Origin: Actinomycetes bacterium
Lineage (GTDB): Bacteria > Actinomycetota > Acidimicrobiia > Acidimicrobiales > SZUA-35
Reading direction: 5' to 3'
Assembly: GCA_024227975.1 (NCBI GenBank)
Contig: JAAETV010000508.1
Location: 1-8,428, forward strand
Length of the DNA: 8,428 bases
The notes below the pieces were generated by a model. The model did no database searches. It saw only the letters and a list, made by a program, of their open reading frames with translations, and was not told the origin of the DNA. Shown piece after piece: positions 1 to 6,221 of this stretch. Every line of letters begins with the position of its first letter. Position 1 is the first letter of the stretch. Position numbers and translations under genes: made by a program.

Positions 1-50
1 ACTGCTCAAAGCTGAGGACATCCCCCACAAGCACAGGAGCAGAGAAGCAA

Positions 51-1001
51 ATGGACATCATCAATCCGACTGAGGGTTCCCGCCAAGGGTCATCCAAGCG
101 CAAAGCCCGGTCCAAGACCCGGCGCTACATGGCCGGAGCCGCCCTCCTGGTCGGAGGCCTCACTGCTGGGGCCCTGTTCAGCCCCATCGGCTTGGCCAGC
201 GCCGACGACGACGCCACTACTTCCGACGACACCAGCTCCTCCACGGATGAGACCCAGGATCCCCGCCTCGGCCATCACGGCCATCGCGGCCAGCAGCGCG
301 GCAATGGTGGCGAGGACATGGCTGAGTTGCTCGGCATCACCGTCGACGAGCTCAAGGCCGGTTTTGAAGACGGCAAGACCCTGGCCGAGATGGCCGAAGC
401 AAACGGGGTCTCGGTCGATGACTTGACGGCCCATATCGTGGCCCAGATGCAAGAGCGCCTGGATGAAGCTGTCGCCGATGGCAAGATCGACCAGGAGAAA
501 GCCGATGAGCGCCTGGCTGGTGCCGAGGAGCGGGCTGAGGAGTTCGTGAACTCTGAGCCGGGCTCACGGCCCGGCCGTGACGGCGGCCATCGTCACGGCC
601 CCGGCCCCCGCGGCGGAGATCTCGAAGCGGTGGCCGAGGACCTTGGCCTGTCGATCGATGAGCTGAAGGCCAGCCTTGCCGACGGTCAGACACTGGCCGA
701 AGCAGCTGCGGCCCAGGGTGTCGAGCAAGCCGATCTGGTCGCGGCCCTGGTCGAAGAGGCTCAGGCGAAGATCGATGAAGCAGTTGCCAATGGGCGACTC
801 ACCGAAGACAAGGCCGCTGAAGTGAAGGCCACACTGGAAGAGAAGATCACCGAGCGGGTCAACAATGAGCCGGGTGAGCGTGGCTCCGGAGAAGGCTTCG
901 TCCACAGCCACCCCCATCGCCACGGAGGCCCTGGTGGGCCCGACGGTGATGGTGGCCCGGGTGCCGACGGTGAGGTTCAGGATTCGAGCTTCACCGCCTA
1001 G
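51..1001 (+). CDS. Exported protein with two helical repeats and His-rich linkers, function unknown
   Basis: I do not recognise a named family. The 316-residue product starts with a long basic region (residues 16-25 rich in K/R, ending TRRYM), then a hydrophobic stretch at about 27-48 and an ASA-D junction near 51. This looks like a signal peptide for export, possibly Tat-like because of the RR pair, though the following residues fit the Tat consensus poorly. After a D/S/T-rich spacer come two copies of an ~85-residue helical module (about 89-172 and 190-274). Both read LGxxxDELKAxxxDGxTLAE, then IDEAV or LDEAV, and end in a (N/S)xEPG turn. Histidine/glycine-rich linkers (HHGHRG near 75, HRH near 181, HSHPHRH near 285) flank the modules and could bind metal, which is inference. 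The ATG at 51 has AGGAG at 35-39 and a purine-rich AGAGAAG closer in. The gene stands alone and is closed by a hairpin terminator. Similar repeat proteins are common in Actinobacteria as uncharacterised exported proteins. Confidence 0.85.
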   Translation: MDIINPTEGSRQGSSKRKARSKTRRYMAGAALLVGGLTAGALFSPIGLASADDDATTSDDTSSSTDETQDPRLGHHGHRGQQRGNGGEDMAELLGITVDELKAGFEDGKTLAEMAEANGVSVDDLTAHIVAQMQERLDEAVADGKIDQEKADERLAGAEERAEEFVNSEPGSRPGRDGGHRHGPGPRGGDLEAVAEDLGLSIDELKASLADGQTLAEAAAAQGVEQADLVAALVEEAQAKIDEAVANGRLTEDKAAEVKATLEEKITERVNNEPGERGSGEGFVHSHPHRHGGPGGPDGDGGPGADGEVQDSSFTA

Positions 1002-1042
1002 CCCAATAGGCGTCACAACCGACAGTTCCCCCCACCAGGTCC

Positions 1043-1074
1043 AGCCCCGAGGTCGCCCCCCGAACCTCGGGGCT
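1043..1074 (+). terminator. Hairpin terminator after the repeat protein gene
   Basis: A perfect 11-bp inverted repeat (AGCCCCGAGGT at 1043-1053, ACCTCGGGGCT at 1064-1074) closes a 10-base C-rich loop, 42 bases after the stop codon. Only a weak GTTCCCTGT tail follows, as is common for terminators in GC-rich Actinobacteria. It separates the repeat-protein gene from nadE. Confidence 0.75.
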
Positions 1075-1122
1075 GTTCCCTGTCCCAGCTCCTCGCTGTC
1101 CCTTTCGGGTAGCCGGGGTCCG

Positions 1123-1137
1123 TAGAATCGGTGCCGA
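1123..1137 (+). promoter_or_regulatory. Probable nadE promoter -10 box with leaderless start
   Basis: TAGAAT at 1123-1128 matches the actinobacterial TANNNT -10 consensus. The expected transcription start, about 7 bases after its last T, falls at 1134-1137, on or next to the ATG at 1137. No Shine-Dalgarno lies in front of that ATG and no convincing -35 box is visible, so a leaderless mRNA is the simplest reading. Confidence 0.55.
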
Positions 1138-2864
1138 TGCGACGACTACGGGTGGCCGGCTGCCAGTTCAATCCAACTGTTGGGGACCTTGACGGCAATG
1201 TTGCCCGCACGGTCGAGATGTTGGAACAGGCCGAGGAGGCGGGCGCAGACCTCGCCGTCTTCCCCGAACTGTCGATCACGGGCTACCCGCCCGAGGACCT
1301 GGTGCTCAAACCAGGGTTCGTCGAAGACAACCTCGAAGCCCTGGCCACCATCTCGGCTCGAGCCCGAGACTGCGCCGTCGTCGTTGGCTTCGTCGACCTC
1401 GACCGAGATCTCTACAACGCCGCCGCCCTCTGCTACCAGGGCCAGGTCGAGCTCCGCTATCACAAGCGCCTACTTCCCAACTACGCCGTCTTCGATGAGC
1501 AGCGCTACTTCTCTGCGGGCTCCCATCAGCTGGAGCTGGTCGAGGTGAACGGGCTCCGGGTCGGGCTTTCTATCTGTGAAGACGCCTGGAGTCCAACCGG
1601 TCCCATCGCCGATCTGGCCCGAGGCGGAGCGGAGCTGGTCCTCAACCTCAACGGCAGCCCCTTCCACACTGGCAAGCAGGGTGACCGGGAGACCATGCTG
1701 GCCACCAGGGCGGCCGATGCCTCGGTCCACATCGTCTACGTCAACCAGGTGGGTGGTCAAGATGAGCTGGTATTCGACGGCGGATCCATCATCCTGGATG
1801 CCGAGGGTCATATCGTGGCTCGGGCCCCCCTGTTCGAAGAGCACGTGCTGGTGGCCGACGTCGAGATCCCGCCCCTCTACCGTAAGCGGCGTCTTGATCC
1901 CCGGGGCCAGTTCGGCCCCCTTGAAATGCTCCCGTACCGGACCCTGACTCCTGAGGTAGAGCCCACCGAGCCGCCACTGACCCCGGAGCCGGCTGAGGTG
2001 CCCGATGAGTTGGAGCAGGTGTGGAGCGCCCTGGTGCTCGGCACCCGCGACTATGTGACCAAGAACGGGTTCACCGATGTAGGCGTTGCCCTCTCCGGTG
2101 GGATCGACTCCTCGATCGTGGTCGCCCTCGCCGTTGAGGCCCTCGGGCCCGATCGGGTTCACGCCGTGTTGATGCCATCTCGCTACTCATCGGAGCACTC
2201 GATCTCCGATGCTGAGACCCTGTGCCGCAACCTCGGGGTCGAGCACCGCATGATCCCCATCGAGCCGGGTCACGCAGCCCTGCTCGACATGCTGGCCCCC
2301 AGCTTCGACGGCCACGATGCCGACACCACCGAGGAGAACCTCCAGTCGAGGATCAGAGGTGTGACGATGATGGCCCTGTCGAACAAGCTGGGCTGGCTCA
2401 TCCTCACCACCGGCAACAAGTCGGAGACCTCCGTCGGCTACTCCACCCTCTACGGCGACACGGCCGGTGGGTTCGCCGTGATCAAGGACGTGCCCAAGGT
2501 GATGGTCTATGACCTGTGCCGCTGGCGCAACGCCACTGCCACCGCCAGTGGGGGGCACCCCGTCATCCCCGAGCACGTGATCAACAAAGCCCCATCGGCC
2601 GAGCTCCGCCCCGATCAGCGAGACGATCAGAGCCTGCCTCCATACGAGATCCTCGACCCGATCCTGGAGGGCTACGTCGAGGGCGACCTCACCGCCAGTG
2701 AGCTGATTGCGGCTGGTCACGACGCCGAGATCGTGAATCGGATCGTGCGCCTGGTCGACATCGCCGAGTACAAGCGGCGGCAGAACCCACCGGGGATTCG
2801 GATCTCGGCCAAGGCTTTCGGCCGGGATCGCCGCATCCCGATCACGAATCGTTATCGGGGCTGA
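1137..2864 (+). CDS. nadE: Glutamine-dependent NAD+ synthetase
   Basis: This cytoplasmic enzyme catalyses the last step of NAD+ synthesis: ATP-dependent amidation of nicotinic acid adenine dinucleotide with ammonia released from glutamine. It is 575 residues from the ATG at 1137, normal for the two-domain form. The N-terminal nitrilase-like glutaminase domain (about 1-265) has its whole catalytic triad: E44 in FPELSITGYPPEDL, K110 in YHKRLLPNY and C147 in LSICEDAW. The C-terminal synthetase domain (about 285-575) has the ATP pyrophosphatase P-loop SGGIDSS at 320-326, then TGNKSE and STLYGDTAGGF at about 425-446. A GTG two codons upstream (1131) is an alternative start. I prefer the ATG because it coincides with the predicted transcription start of the TAGAAT box. 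The gene stands alone between a terminator upstream and a 205-base gap downstream. No key residue is missing. Confidence 0.97.
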   Translation: MRRLRVAGCQFNPTVGDLDGNVARTVEMLEQAEEAGADLAVFPELSITGYPPEDLVLKPGFVEDNLEALATISARARDCAVVVGFVDLDRDLYNAAALCYQGQVELRYHKRLLPNYAVFDEQRYFSAGSHQLELVEVNGLRVGLSICEDAWSPTGPIADLARGGAELVLNLNGSPFHTGKQGDRETMLATRAADASVHIVYVNQVGGQDELVFDGGSIILDAEGHIVARAPLFEEHVLVADVEIPPLYRKRRLDPRGQFGPLEMLPYRTLTPEVEPTEPPLTPEPAEVPDELEQVWSALVLGTRDYVTKNGFTDVGVALSGGIDSSIVVALAVEALGPDRVHAVLMPSRYSSEHSISDAETLCRNLGVEHRMIPIEPGHAALLDMLAPSFDGHDADTTEENLQSRIRGVTMMALSNKLGWLILTTGNKSETSVGYSTLYGDTAGGFAVIKDVPKVMVYDLCRWRNATATASGGHPVIPEHVINKAPSAELRPDQRDDQSLPPYEILDPILEGYVEGDLTASELIAAGHDAEIVNRIVRLVDIAEYKRRQNPPGIRISAKAFGRDRRIPITNRYRG

Positions 2865-2901
2865 CGAGTCGGCAAATACCAACTGTTCACTGGTCTATCG
2901 G

Positions 2902-2914
2902 GTCCCGTGGGGAC
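2902..2914 (+). other. Short hairpin downstream of nadE
   Basis: GTCCC (2902-2906) and GGGAC (2910-2914) form a perfect 5-bp stem with a 3-base loop 38 bases after the nadE stop. There is no T-run, so it is at best a weak terminator and may be chance. It lies just before the candidate promoter of the next gene. Confidence 0.25.
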
Positions 2915-2922
2915 TTCACTCC

Positions 2923-2951
2923 TTGACGATGTTTGTAGGGGCGTGTACTCG
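2923..2951 (+). promoter_or_regulatory. Candidate promoter for the peptidase gene
   Basis: TTGACG at 2923-2928 is a good -35 box. Seventeen bases later TACTCG (2946-2951) is a mediocre -10 box. Transcription starting near 2958 would give a leader of about 110 bases before the ATG at 3070, containing the stem-loop at 2975-3001. Other weak -10-like hexamers (TAGCCT at 2969, TAGTAC at 3032) exist, so the assignment is tentative. Confidence 0.35.
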
Positions 2952-2974
2952 TACGTTGGGAAGACGACTAGCCT

Positions 2975-3001
2975 CACCATGGGTGTTTTCACCCAGTGGT
3001 G
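2975..3001 (+). other. Stem-loop in the probable leader of the peptidase gene
   Basis: CACCATGGGTG (2975-2985) pairs with CACCCA-G-TGGTG (2990-3001) around a TTTT loop. This gives 11 base pairs interrupted by one bulged G at 2996. It lies 69 bases upstream of the peptidase start. It matches no riboswitch I can name; I looked specifically for the ydaO-type c-di-AMP riboswitch motifs often seen before wall hydrolases and did not find them. No T-run follows, so it is not a classic terminator. Confidence 0.5.
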
Positions 3002-3069
3002 CGGCCCATACCCCAACAATGGACCAGTCAGTAGTACCGTGTGCTTCTGGCGGGTGGCCGGTGACTTAC

Positions 3070-4299
3070 ATGCGCGCTTTTCCATCCTTTCGAATTCCTC
3101 GCAATCGACTACGCCTCCTAGGTGCCTTCGTGGTGTTCGTTCTCTTTGCCATGGCCACCTTCCCCGGTGGTGCCGGGCTCAAGGAGGAGCTCGATGAGCT
3201 CAAGCGCGAGCAGGAGGAGCTCCAGAAGGACAAGGAAGACAAAGCCAAGGACGTCGACCTGGCTACGGCCGAGGCGGACGACCTGTCTGCCGCCCTCGAG
3301 CTGCTCAACGCTGACGTCAACGAACAGGCGACCAAGGTGGCGGCGGCCGAGCGGGCCCTCGTCGCCGCCCAGACTCGTCACGACACGGCGATCGAAGCGG
3401 TCGTCGGTCAGGCCAGTGCGATCAATGATCTAGAGGGGCGGTTGTCGGAGAGGGCCATTTCCTCATTTGTCAATCAGGAGGCCGGTCGGTCTCCGATGCT
3501 CGAAGAGGTCGACCCCAACAAGGCCGTGCGGATGCAGTCGTTGGTCGAGGCGGTGACCGATGACGGCATCAGTGTGACCGACGAGTTGAGGGCGGCCAAG
3601 GAAGACCTCGAGATCGAGCAGAGGGCGGCCGATGACGCTGCGGCCGAGGCCGAGCGGATCCAGATCCGGCTGATCGAAGACCTGGCCGAACTGGAGCGTC
3701 GTCAGATGGCCCAGGCCGATCTGGTGATCGCGGCCGAGGAGAAGCTGGAGCGGAACCTTGCTGAGGCGTGGGCCCTGAGCGAGCTCGACAAGGAGCTGTC
3801 AGCCGAAATCGGCAAGAAGAACGACCAGTTGGCAGCCCAGCTTGCAGTGAGCACCCGTAGCAACAACCCGGCGCCAAGCAGTGGTGGCAACCCGAGCTTC
3901 CCCTCGGCCTCACAGATCGTCAACGTCAAGGGGATCTGGGTCCACACCGATATCGCAGACAATCTACGGCGGATGCTGGATGCGGCCGAGGCGGCCGGCC
4001 ACAACTTCAGTGGTGGCGGCTATCGGGATTCCCAGTCGCAGATCCGGCTCCGTCGGGCCCATTGTGGAACGAGCGAATACGCCATCTGGCGGATGCCGTC
4101 CTCGCAGTGTCGGCCCCCGACGGCTCGTCCTGGGGCATCACAACATGAGCAGGGCAAGGCCATCGACTTCCGCTACAACGGATCGATCATCGGCTCCCGC
4201 TCCAGCGCGGGGTTCAAGTGGCTGTCGGCCAACGCTGCTAGCTACGGCTTCTTCAACCTGCCGAGCGAGCCCTGGCACTGGTCGGTCAACGGTCGCTGA
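3070..4299 (+). CDS. Coiled-coil protein with C-terminal VanY-like D-Ala-D-Ala carboxypeptidase domain (peptidase M15)
   Basis: This is a probable peptidoglycan hydrolase acting outside the membrane. Counting from the ATG at 3070 (409 residues), a basic N-terminus is followed by a hydrophobic segment at about 16-31 (signal peptide or anchor). A long, highly charged coiled coil at about 37-260 begins LKEELDELKREQEEL, and a Ser/Pro/Gly linker spans about 262-282. The M15B domain runs from about 285 to the end. It shows the substrate-side GYRDSQSQ (R319), the zinc motif SQHEQGKAIDF (H359, D366) and EPWHW (E400 catalytic, H403 zinc). C332 and C347 could form a disulfide. The frame stays open upstream to 2923, but those residues look like non-coding sequence. 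The ATG at 3070 is chosen because GGTGA sits 5 bases before it and the signal segment then falls at the N-terminus. Coiled-coil-plus-hydrolase layouts are typical of division or wall-remodelling enzymes such as EnvC-type and NlpC-type proteins; the exact role is inference. Confidence 0.9.
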   Translation: MRAFPSFRIPRNRLRLLGAFVVFVLFAMATFPGGAGLKEELDELKREQEELQKDKEDKAKDVDLATAEADDLSAALELLNADVNEQATKVAAAERALVAAQTRHDTAIEAVVGQASAINDLEGRLSERAISSFVNQEAGRSPMLEEVDPNKAVRMQSLVEAVTDDGISVTDELRAAKEDLEIEQRAADDAAAEAERIQIRLIEDLAELERRQMAQADLVIAAEEKLERNLAEAWALSELDKELSAEIGKKNDQLAAQLAVSTRSNNPAPSSGGNPSFPSASQIVNVKGIWVHTDIADNLRRMLDAAEAAGHNFSGGGYRDSQSQIRLRRAHCGTSEYAIWRMPSSQCRPPTARPGASQHEQGKAIDFRYNGSIIGSRSSAGFKWLSANAASYGFFNLPSEPWHWSVNGR

Positions 4300-4356
4300 T
4301 CTTGGCTTCGTCGGTTCTGCTGTCGGTTCGGTTGCCTGGCCTGGCTGGCAAGGGAC

Positions 4357-4386
4357 TTGAGGCGCCAACCGGGGCGCACCTAGAGT
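4357..4386 (+). promoter_or_regulatory. Promoter of the two-gene unit at 4419-5641
   Basis: TTGAGG at 4357-4362 and TAGAGT at 4381-4386 are separated by 18 bases. This is one of the best housekeeping-type promoter matches in the window. Transcription would begin near 4393, giving a leader of about 26 bases with the Shine-Dalgarno GAGGA at 4409-4413. Confidence 0.55.
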
Positions 4387-4402
4387 CGGTCCGCTGACCG
4401 AC
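4385..4402. promoter_or_regulatory. Perfect dyad overlapping -10 and transcription start (possible operator)
   Basis: GTCGGTC (4385-4391) and GACCGAC (4396-4402) form a perfect 7-bp inverted repeat around CGCT. The dyad overlaps the last bases of the -10 box and spans the predicted start site. If transcription starts near 4393 the hairpin could not form complete in RNA, so a DNA-binding site is more likely than an RNA element. Confidence 0.4.
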
Positions 4403-4418
4403 CGACGTGAGGACTGGA

Positions 4419-5093
4419 ATGGCTGATCCGAGCAAGCCACGGGCGCCATTCGCACCCTGGGACCGACGGGAACTGCCGGGCCGGTTCACGGTTGAAGAGA
4501 CAGCGGCCCGGGTCGGCAACTACAAGTGGATCGAGATGCGGATCTTCGAGTTGATGGGGGGCTGGGTGGCTACGATTCCCGAGCTCGACGTCAAATTCCG
4601 GCTGGGGACCCACTGCTATCACCACGCCTTCCACTCCGAGTTGTGGCACAAGCGGCTGCCCGAGCTGAGGGAGATGAACCCGGAGCGCCTGACCAAGGCG
4701 CCCAATCCGGAGATGGAGGCCTTCGTCGAGGCCCTGGGGGCTCCTGAGGCGGCTGATCAGACGATCGAGAAGTTGGTTGGGCTCTATCGGGTGCTGTTGC
4801 CCCATCTCATAGCGGCCTATACCTACCACCTCAACAACACGTCACAGATCACTGATTCGCCCACCATTCGGTCGATCAACTTCTGCCTTCTCGACGATAT
4901 GGAGGAGTGGCGGGAAGGGGAGATGATCATCCAGTCGCTGGTCCAGACCTCCGACGAGGTTGATCGGGCGACTCGCCACCAGGCCAGTCTGACCAAACTG
5001 ATGCTGGCGGCGGGCGGGGTTGCCGGGCCCGGCTCCATCGGCTCGTTCGATGACGATGGTTCTGACAGCTCGGGTAGCGGCGCCGGCTCATGA
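4419..5093 (+). CDS. Conserved-looking hypothetical protein, possible ferritin-like four-helix protein
   Basis: I do not recognise a named family. The product is 224 residues, soluble, with no signal peptide. Helical segments are likely at about 25-50 (ARVGNYKWIEMRIFELMGGW), 56-85, 113-140 and 149-185. Possible metal ligands are E39 and E44 in the first helix, the cluster HCYHHAFHSELWHKRL (H65, H68, H69, H72, E74, H77) in the second, and LLDDMEEWREGE (D159-E168) in the last. Acidic and histidine residues spaced along four helices suggest a ferritin-like fold, but the classic ExxH pair is not clean, so this is inference. The tail (about 203-224) is a disordered G/S/D-rich run. I chose the ATG at 4419 because GAGGA lies 5 bases upstream; an in-frame GTG at 4407 overlaps that site. 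The stop overlaps the next start as ATGA, so the two products are probably made together and may form a complex. Confidence 0.85.
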   Translation: MADPSKPRAPFAPWDRRELPGRFTVEETAARVGNYKWIEMRIFELMGGWVATIPELDVKFRLGTHCYHHAFHSELWHKRLPELREMNPERLTKAPNPEMEAFVEALGAPEAADQTIEKLVGLYRVLLPHLIAAYTYHLNNTSQITDSPTIRSINFCLLDDMEEWREGEMIIQSLVQTSDEVDRATRHQASLTKLMLAAGGVAGPGSIGSFDDDGSDSSGSGAGS

Positions 5094-5641
5094 TCACGGT
5101 CGTGCCGGAGTCCTTTGTCAAGGTTGACTATGACGTCGAGGTGCTGCTCAACGCGGTGCAGCGTTCCTGGGAGCGGGTCATGGGGACGGCCCGAGAGCTT
5201 GAATTGCAGATCCAGGTCGACGAGCACGCGGCGACCACGAGGTTCTCGGTCACCAGTTTGGAGCCGTTGGTCGTCGACGTTGATGGGGGCGCGATCGAGA
5301 ATCATCAGGACCCCAGGACCCTCGGTGAGCACGAGGTCGAGCTGACGTTCACCTGCCTGTTCCTCGAGGTCTATGATCGTCGGCTGGCCGTATTCGGGGC
5401 CCCGTCGCTCGATGTGAAGCTGTCGCAGCAACATCGGACGGCGTGGGATGTGAACCTGTTCGGACGGGTGGCCCGTCGGGGCCTGAAGCTGCACAAGCCC
5501 CGCTATCTCTACAACTTCCGGAACCGTCACGGCTTCACCGATCACGCCGATTCGGTGTTCGAGCAGTTGTGGGATGTTGGCGACACCACCTGGCGTAGGA
5601 TCGCTAACTTCTCCGATTCAGCCCTCCAGCCGCCGATTTAG
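5090..5641 (+). CDS. Hypothetical protein translationally coupled to the upstream gene
   Basis: I do not recognise this 183-residue protein. It has no signal peptide or membrane segment. The N-terminal half alternates short hydrophobic strands with charged turns (for example about 36-66 and 82-112) and looks like an alpha/beta or beta-rich domain. The C-terminal half is basic and aromatic (GLKLHKPRYLYNFRNRHGF at about 131-149, then W161, W168). The start codon overlaps the upstream stop by four bases (ATGA at 5090-5093) and has no good Shine-Dalgarno of its own, so translation probably depends on the gene before it. That fixed arrangement suggests a partner of the ferritin-like candidate. Codon use resembles the neighbours, so I see no sign of recent transfer. 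Confidence 0.82.
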   Translation: MITVVPESFVKVDYDVEVLLNAVQRSWERVMGTARELELQIQVDEHAATTRFSVTSLEPLVVDVDGGAIENHQDPRTLGEHEVELTFTCLFLEVYDRRLAVFGAPSLDVKLSQQHRTAWDVNLFGRVARRGLKLHKPRYLYNFRNRHGFTDHADSVFEQLWDVGDTTWRRIANFSDSALQPPI

Positions 5642-5652
5642 CATTGTTTGAG

Positions 5653-5967
5653 CTATCTCCATGCGAGATCGTGCATGCTGATGCCTTCGTGGGGACCGAT
5701 CGTTGGCGGGAGGGCAAGAAGGCTCTTGCAGGATTGGGCCATCGCCACCATGTCGGGCGACAGAAGTGGGCCCATCAAGCATCGAGGGAGTCCCACCCCT
5801 CGATGACGATGAGGCCCCGGGGGTTGTCATCGAGACCGCGGATTCGATGATGCGACACCCTGGCGCGAGCGGCTGATCACCTCATACTTGATCAAATCGC
5901 GGCCAGGGCCTCGATCCCGGCAGTGTTGAAGCGGTGTCGAATCGGAGGGTGGCCAGGACCGGATCAT
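5653..5967 (-). pseudogene. Broken ABM-like (antibiotic biosynthesis monooxygenase / quinol monooxygenase type) gene
   Basis: No intact frame exists here, but consecutive pieces of the three minus-strand frames, read in order, spell one protein resembling the small ABM family. From an ATG at 5967-5965: VLATLRFDTA (5959-5930), GIEALAAI (5918-5895), DQPLAPGCRIIESAVS (5878-5831), LDDNPRGLIVIEGWDSLDA (5834-5778), a stop at 5777-5775, then WAHF (5774-5763) and LSPDMVAMAQS (5763-5731), with a final stop at 5655-5653. The PGC turn followed by a strand, then a V-E-x-W-D-S-x-A strand-helix and an AHF...SP..VA helix, is the expected order for ABM domains. The span of ~315 bases equals the usual ~100 residues. 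At least four frame changes and two or more internal stops are needed, so it cannot make the protein. Family assignment is by memory of motifs, without a search. Confidence 0.5.
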
Positions 5968-6190
5968 GCTCCCTGGCGAACGTAGCGCTGGGTGTCGGTT
6001 CAGCGGTTTGATTGGTGGCAGATGTCTCAGTAGCGCTGCAGATGGGGCTCGGGCGTGGCTTCTCTCAAGCAGATCGATGGATTTGCCGACAACCAGATGC
6101 AGAGGCGTCGAACGAGCTTGCCACCTGCCCTTGGTGCAGAGCACGGCGTTGCAATTACACTTCTAGGGCACAAGTTGGCCGCGTAGTAGC
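5968..6190. other. Stretch without a recognisable gene upstream of the sigma factor
   Basis: I see no convincing gene in any frame. The sigma-factor frame stays open back to 6012, but the encoded residues (Cys/Arg-rich near CPWCRARRC) do not resemble the usual sigma-factor N-terminus and no Shine-Dalgarno supports an earlier start. GTAGCTAC at 6186-6193 is an 8-base palindrome next to the candidate -10 box. The stretch may be degraded sequence continuous with the ABM relic. Confidence 0.4.
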
Positions 6191-6206
6191 TACCCTCCAA
6201 AGGAAG
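6191..6206 (+). promoter_or_regulatory. Candidate -10 box and distant Shine-Dalgarno of the sigma gene
   Basis: TACCCT at 6191-6196 fits TANNNT; no -35 box is found at the right distance. A purine-rich AAAGGAAG (6199-6206) resembles a Shine-Dalgarno but ends 15 bases before the ATG at 6222, further than usual. Transcription predicted near 6203 would remove part of it, so either the promoter lies elsewhere or initiation is unusual. Confidence 0.3.
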
Positions 6207-6221
6207 CCAGTACGTGCCGCG

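Noticed and set aside
2923..3069. N-terminal extension of the peptidase frame to a start at 2923.
   Set aside because: The added 49 residues look non-coding and would place the hydrophobic export segment 65 residues in. A ribosome site and ATG at 3070 fit much better.
2865..3069. A c-di-AMP (ydaO-type) riboswitch before the wall-hydrolase gene.
   Set aside because: The conserved sequence blocks of that riboswitch are not present; only a simple bulged stem-loop is seen.
5714..5729. GCAAGA-AGGC-TCTTGC hairpin as a terminator for the two-gene unit.
   Set aside because: Only 6 bp, no T-run, and it lies inside the ABM relic, so chance is more likely.
5780..5834. Three segments able to form two mutually exclusive 9-bp hairpins (CATCGAGGG 5780-5788, CCCTCGATGAC 5797-5807, GTCATCGAG 5826-5834), resembling an attenuator.
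   Set aside because: They coincide with repeated Leu-Asp, Val-Ile-Glu and Leu-Asp codons of the minus-strand ABM relic, which explains them without an RNA switch. They also lie about 390 bases upstream of the nearest + strand gene start.
5827..6144. A 105-codon minus-strand frame in the gap before the sigma gene.
   Set aside because: Its residues resemble no protein, whereas pieces of the other two minus frames in the same place give the ABM-like sequence.
6012..6221. N-terminal extension of the sigma-factor frame, including a CPWCRARRC cysteine cluster that hinted at a zinc-binding domain.
   Set aside because: No start with a ribosome site, no similarity to known sigma N-termini, and region 1.2 follows naturally from the ATG at 6222.
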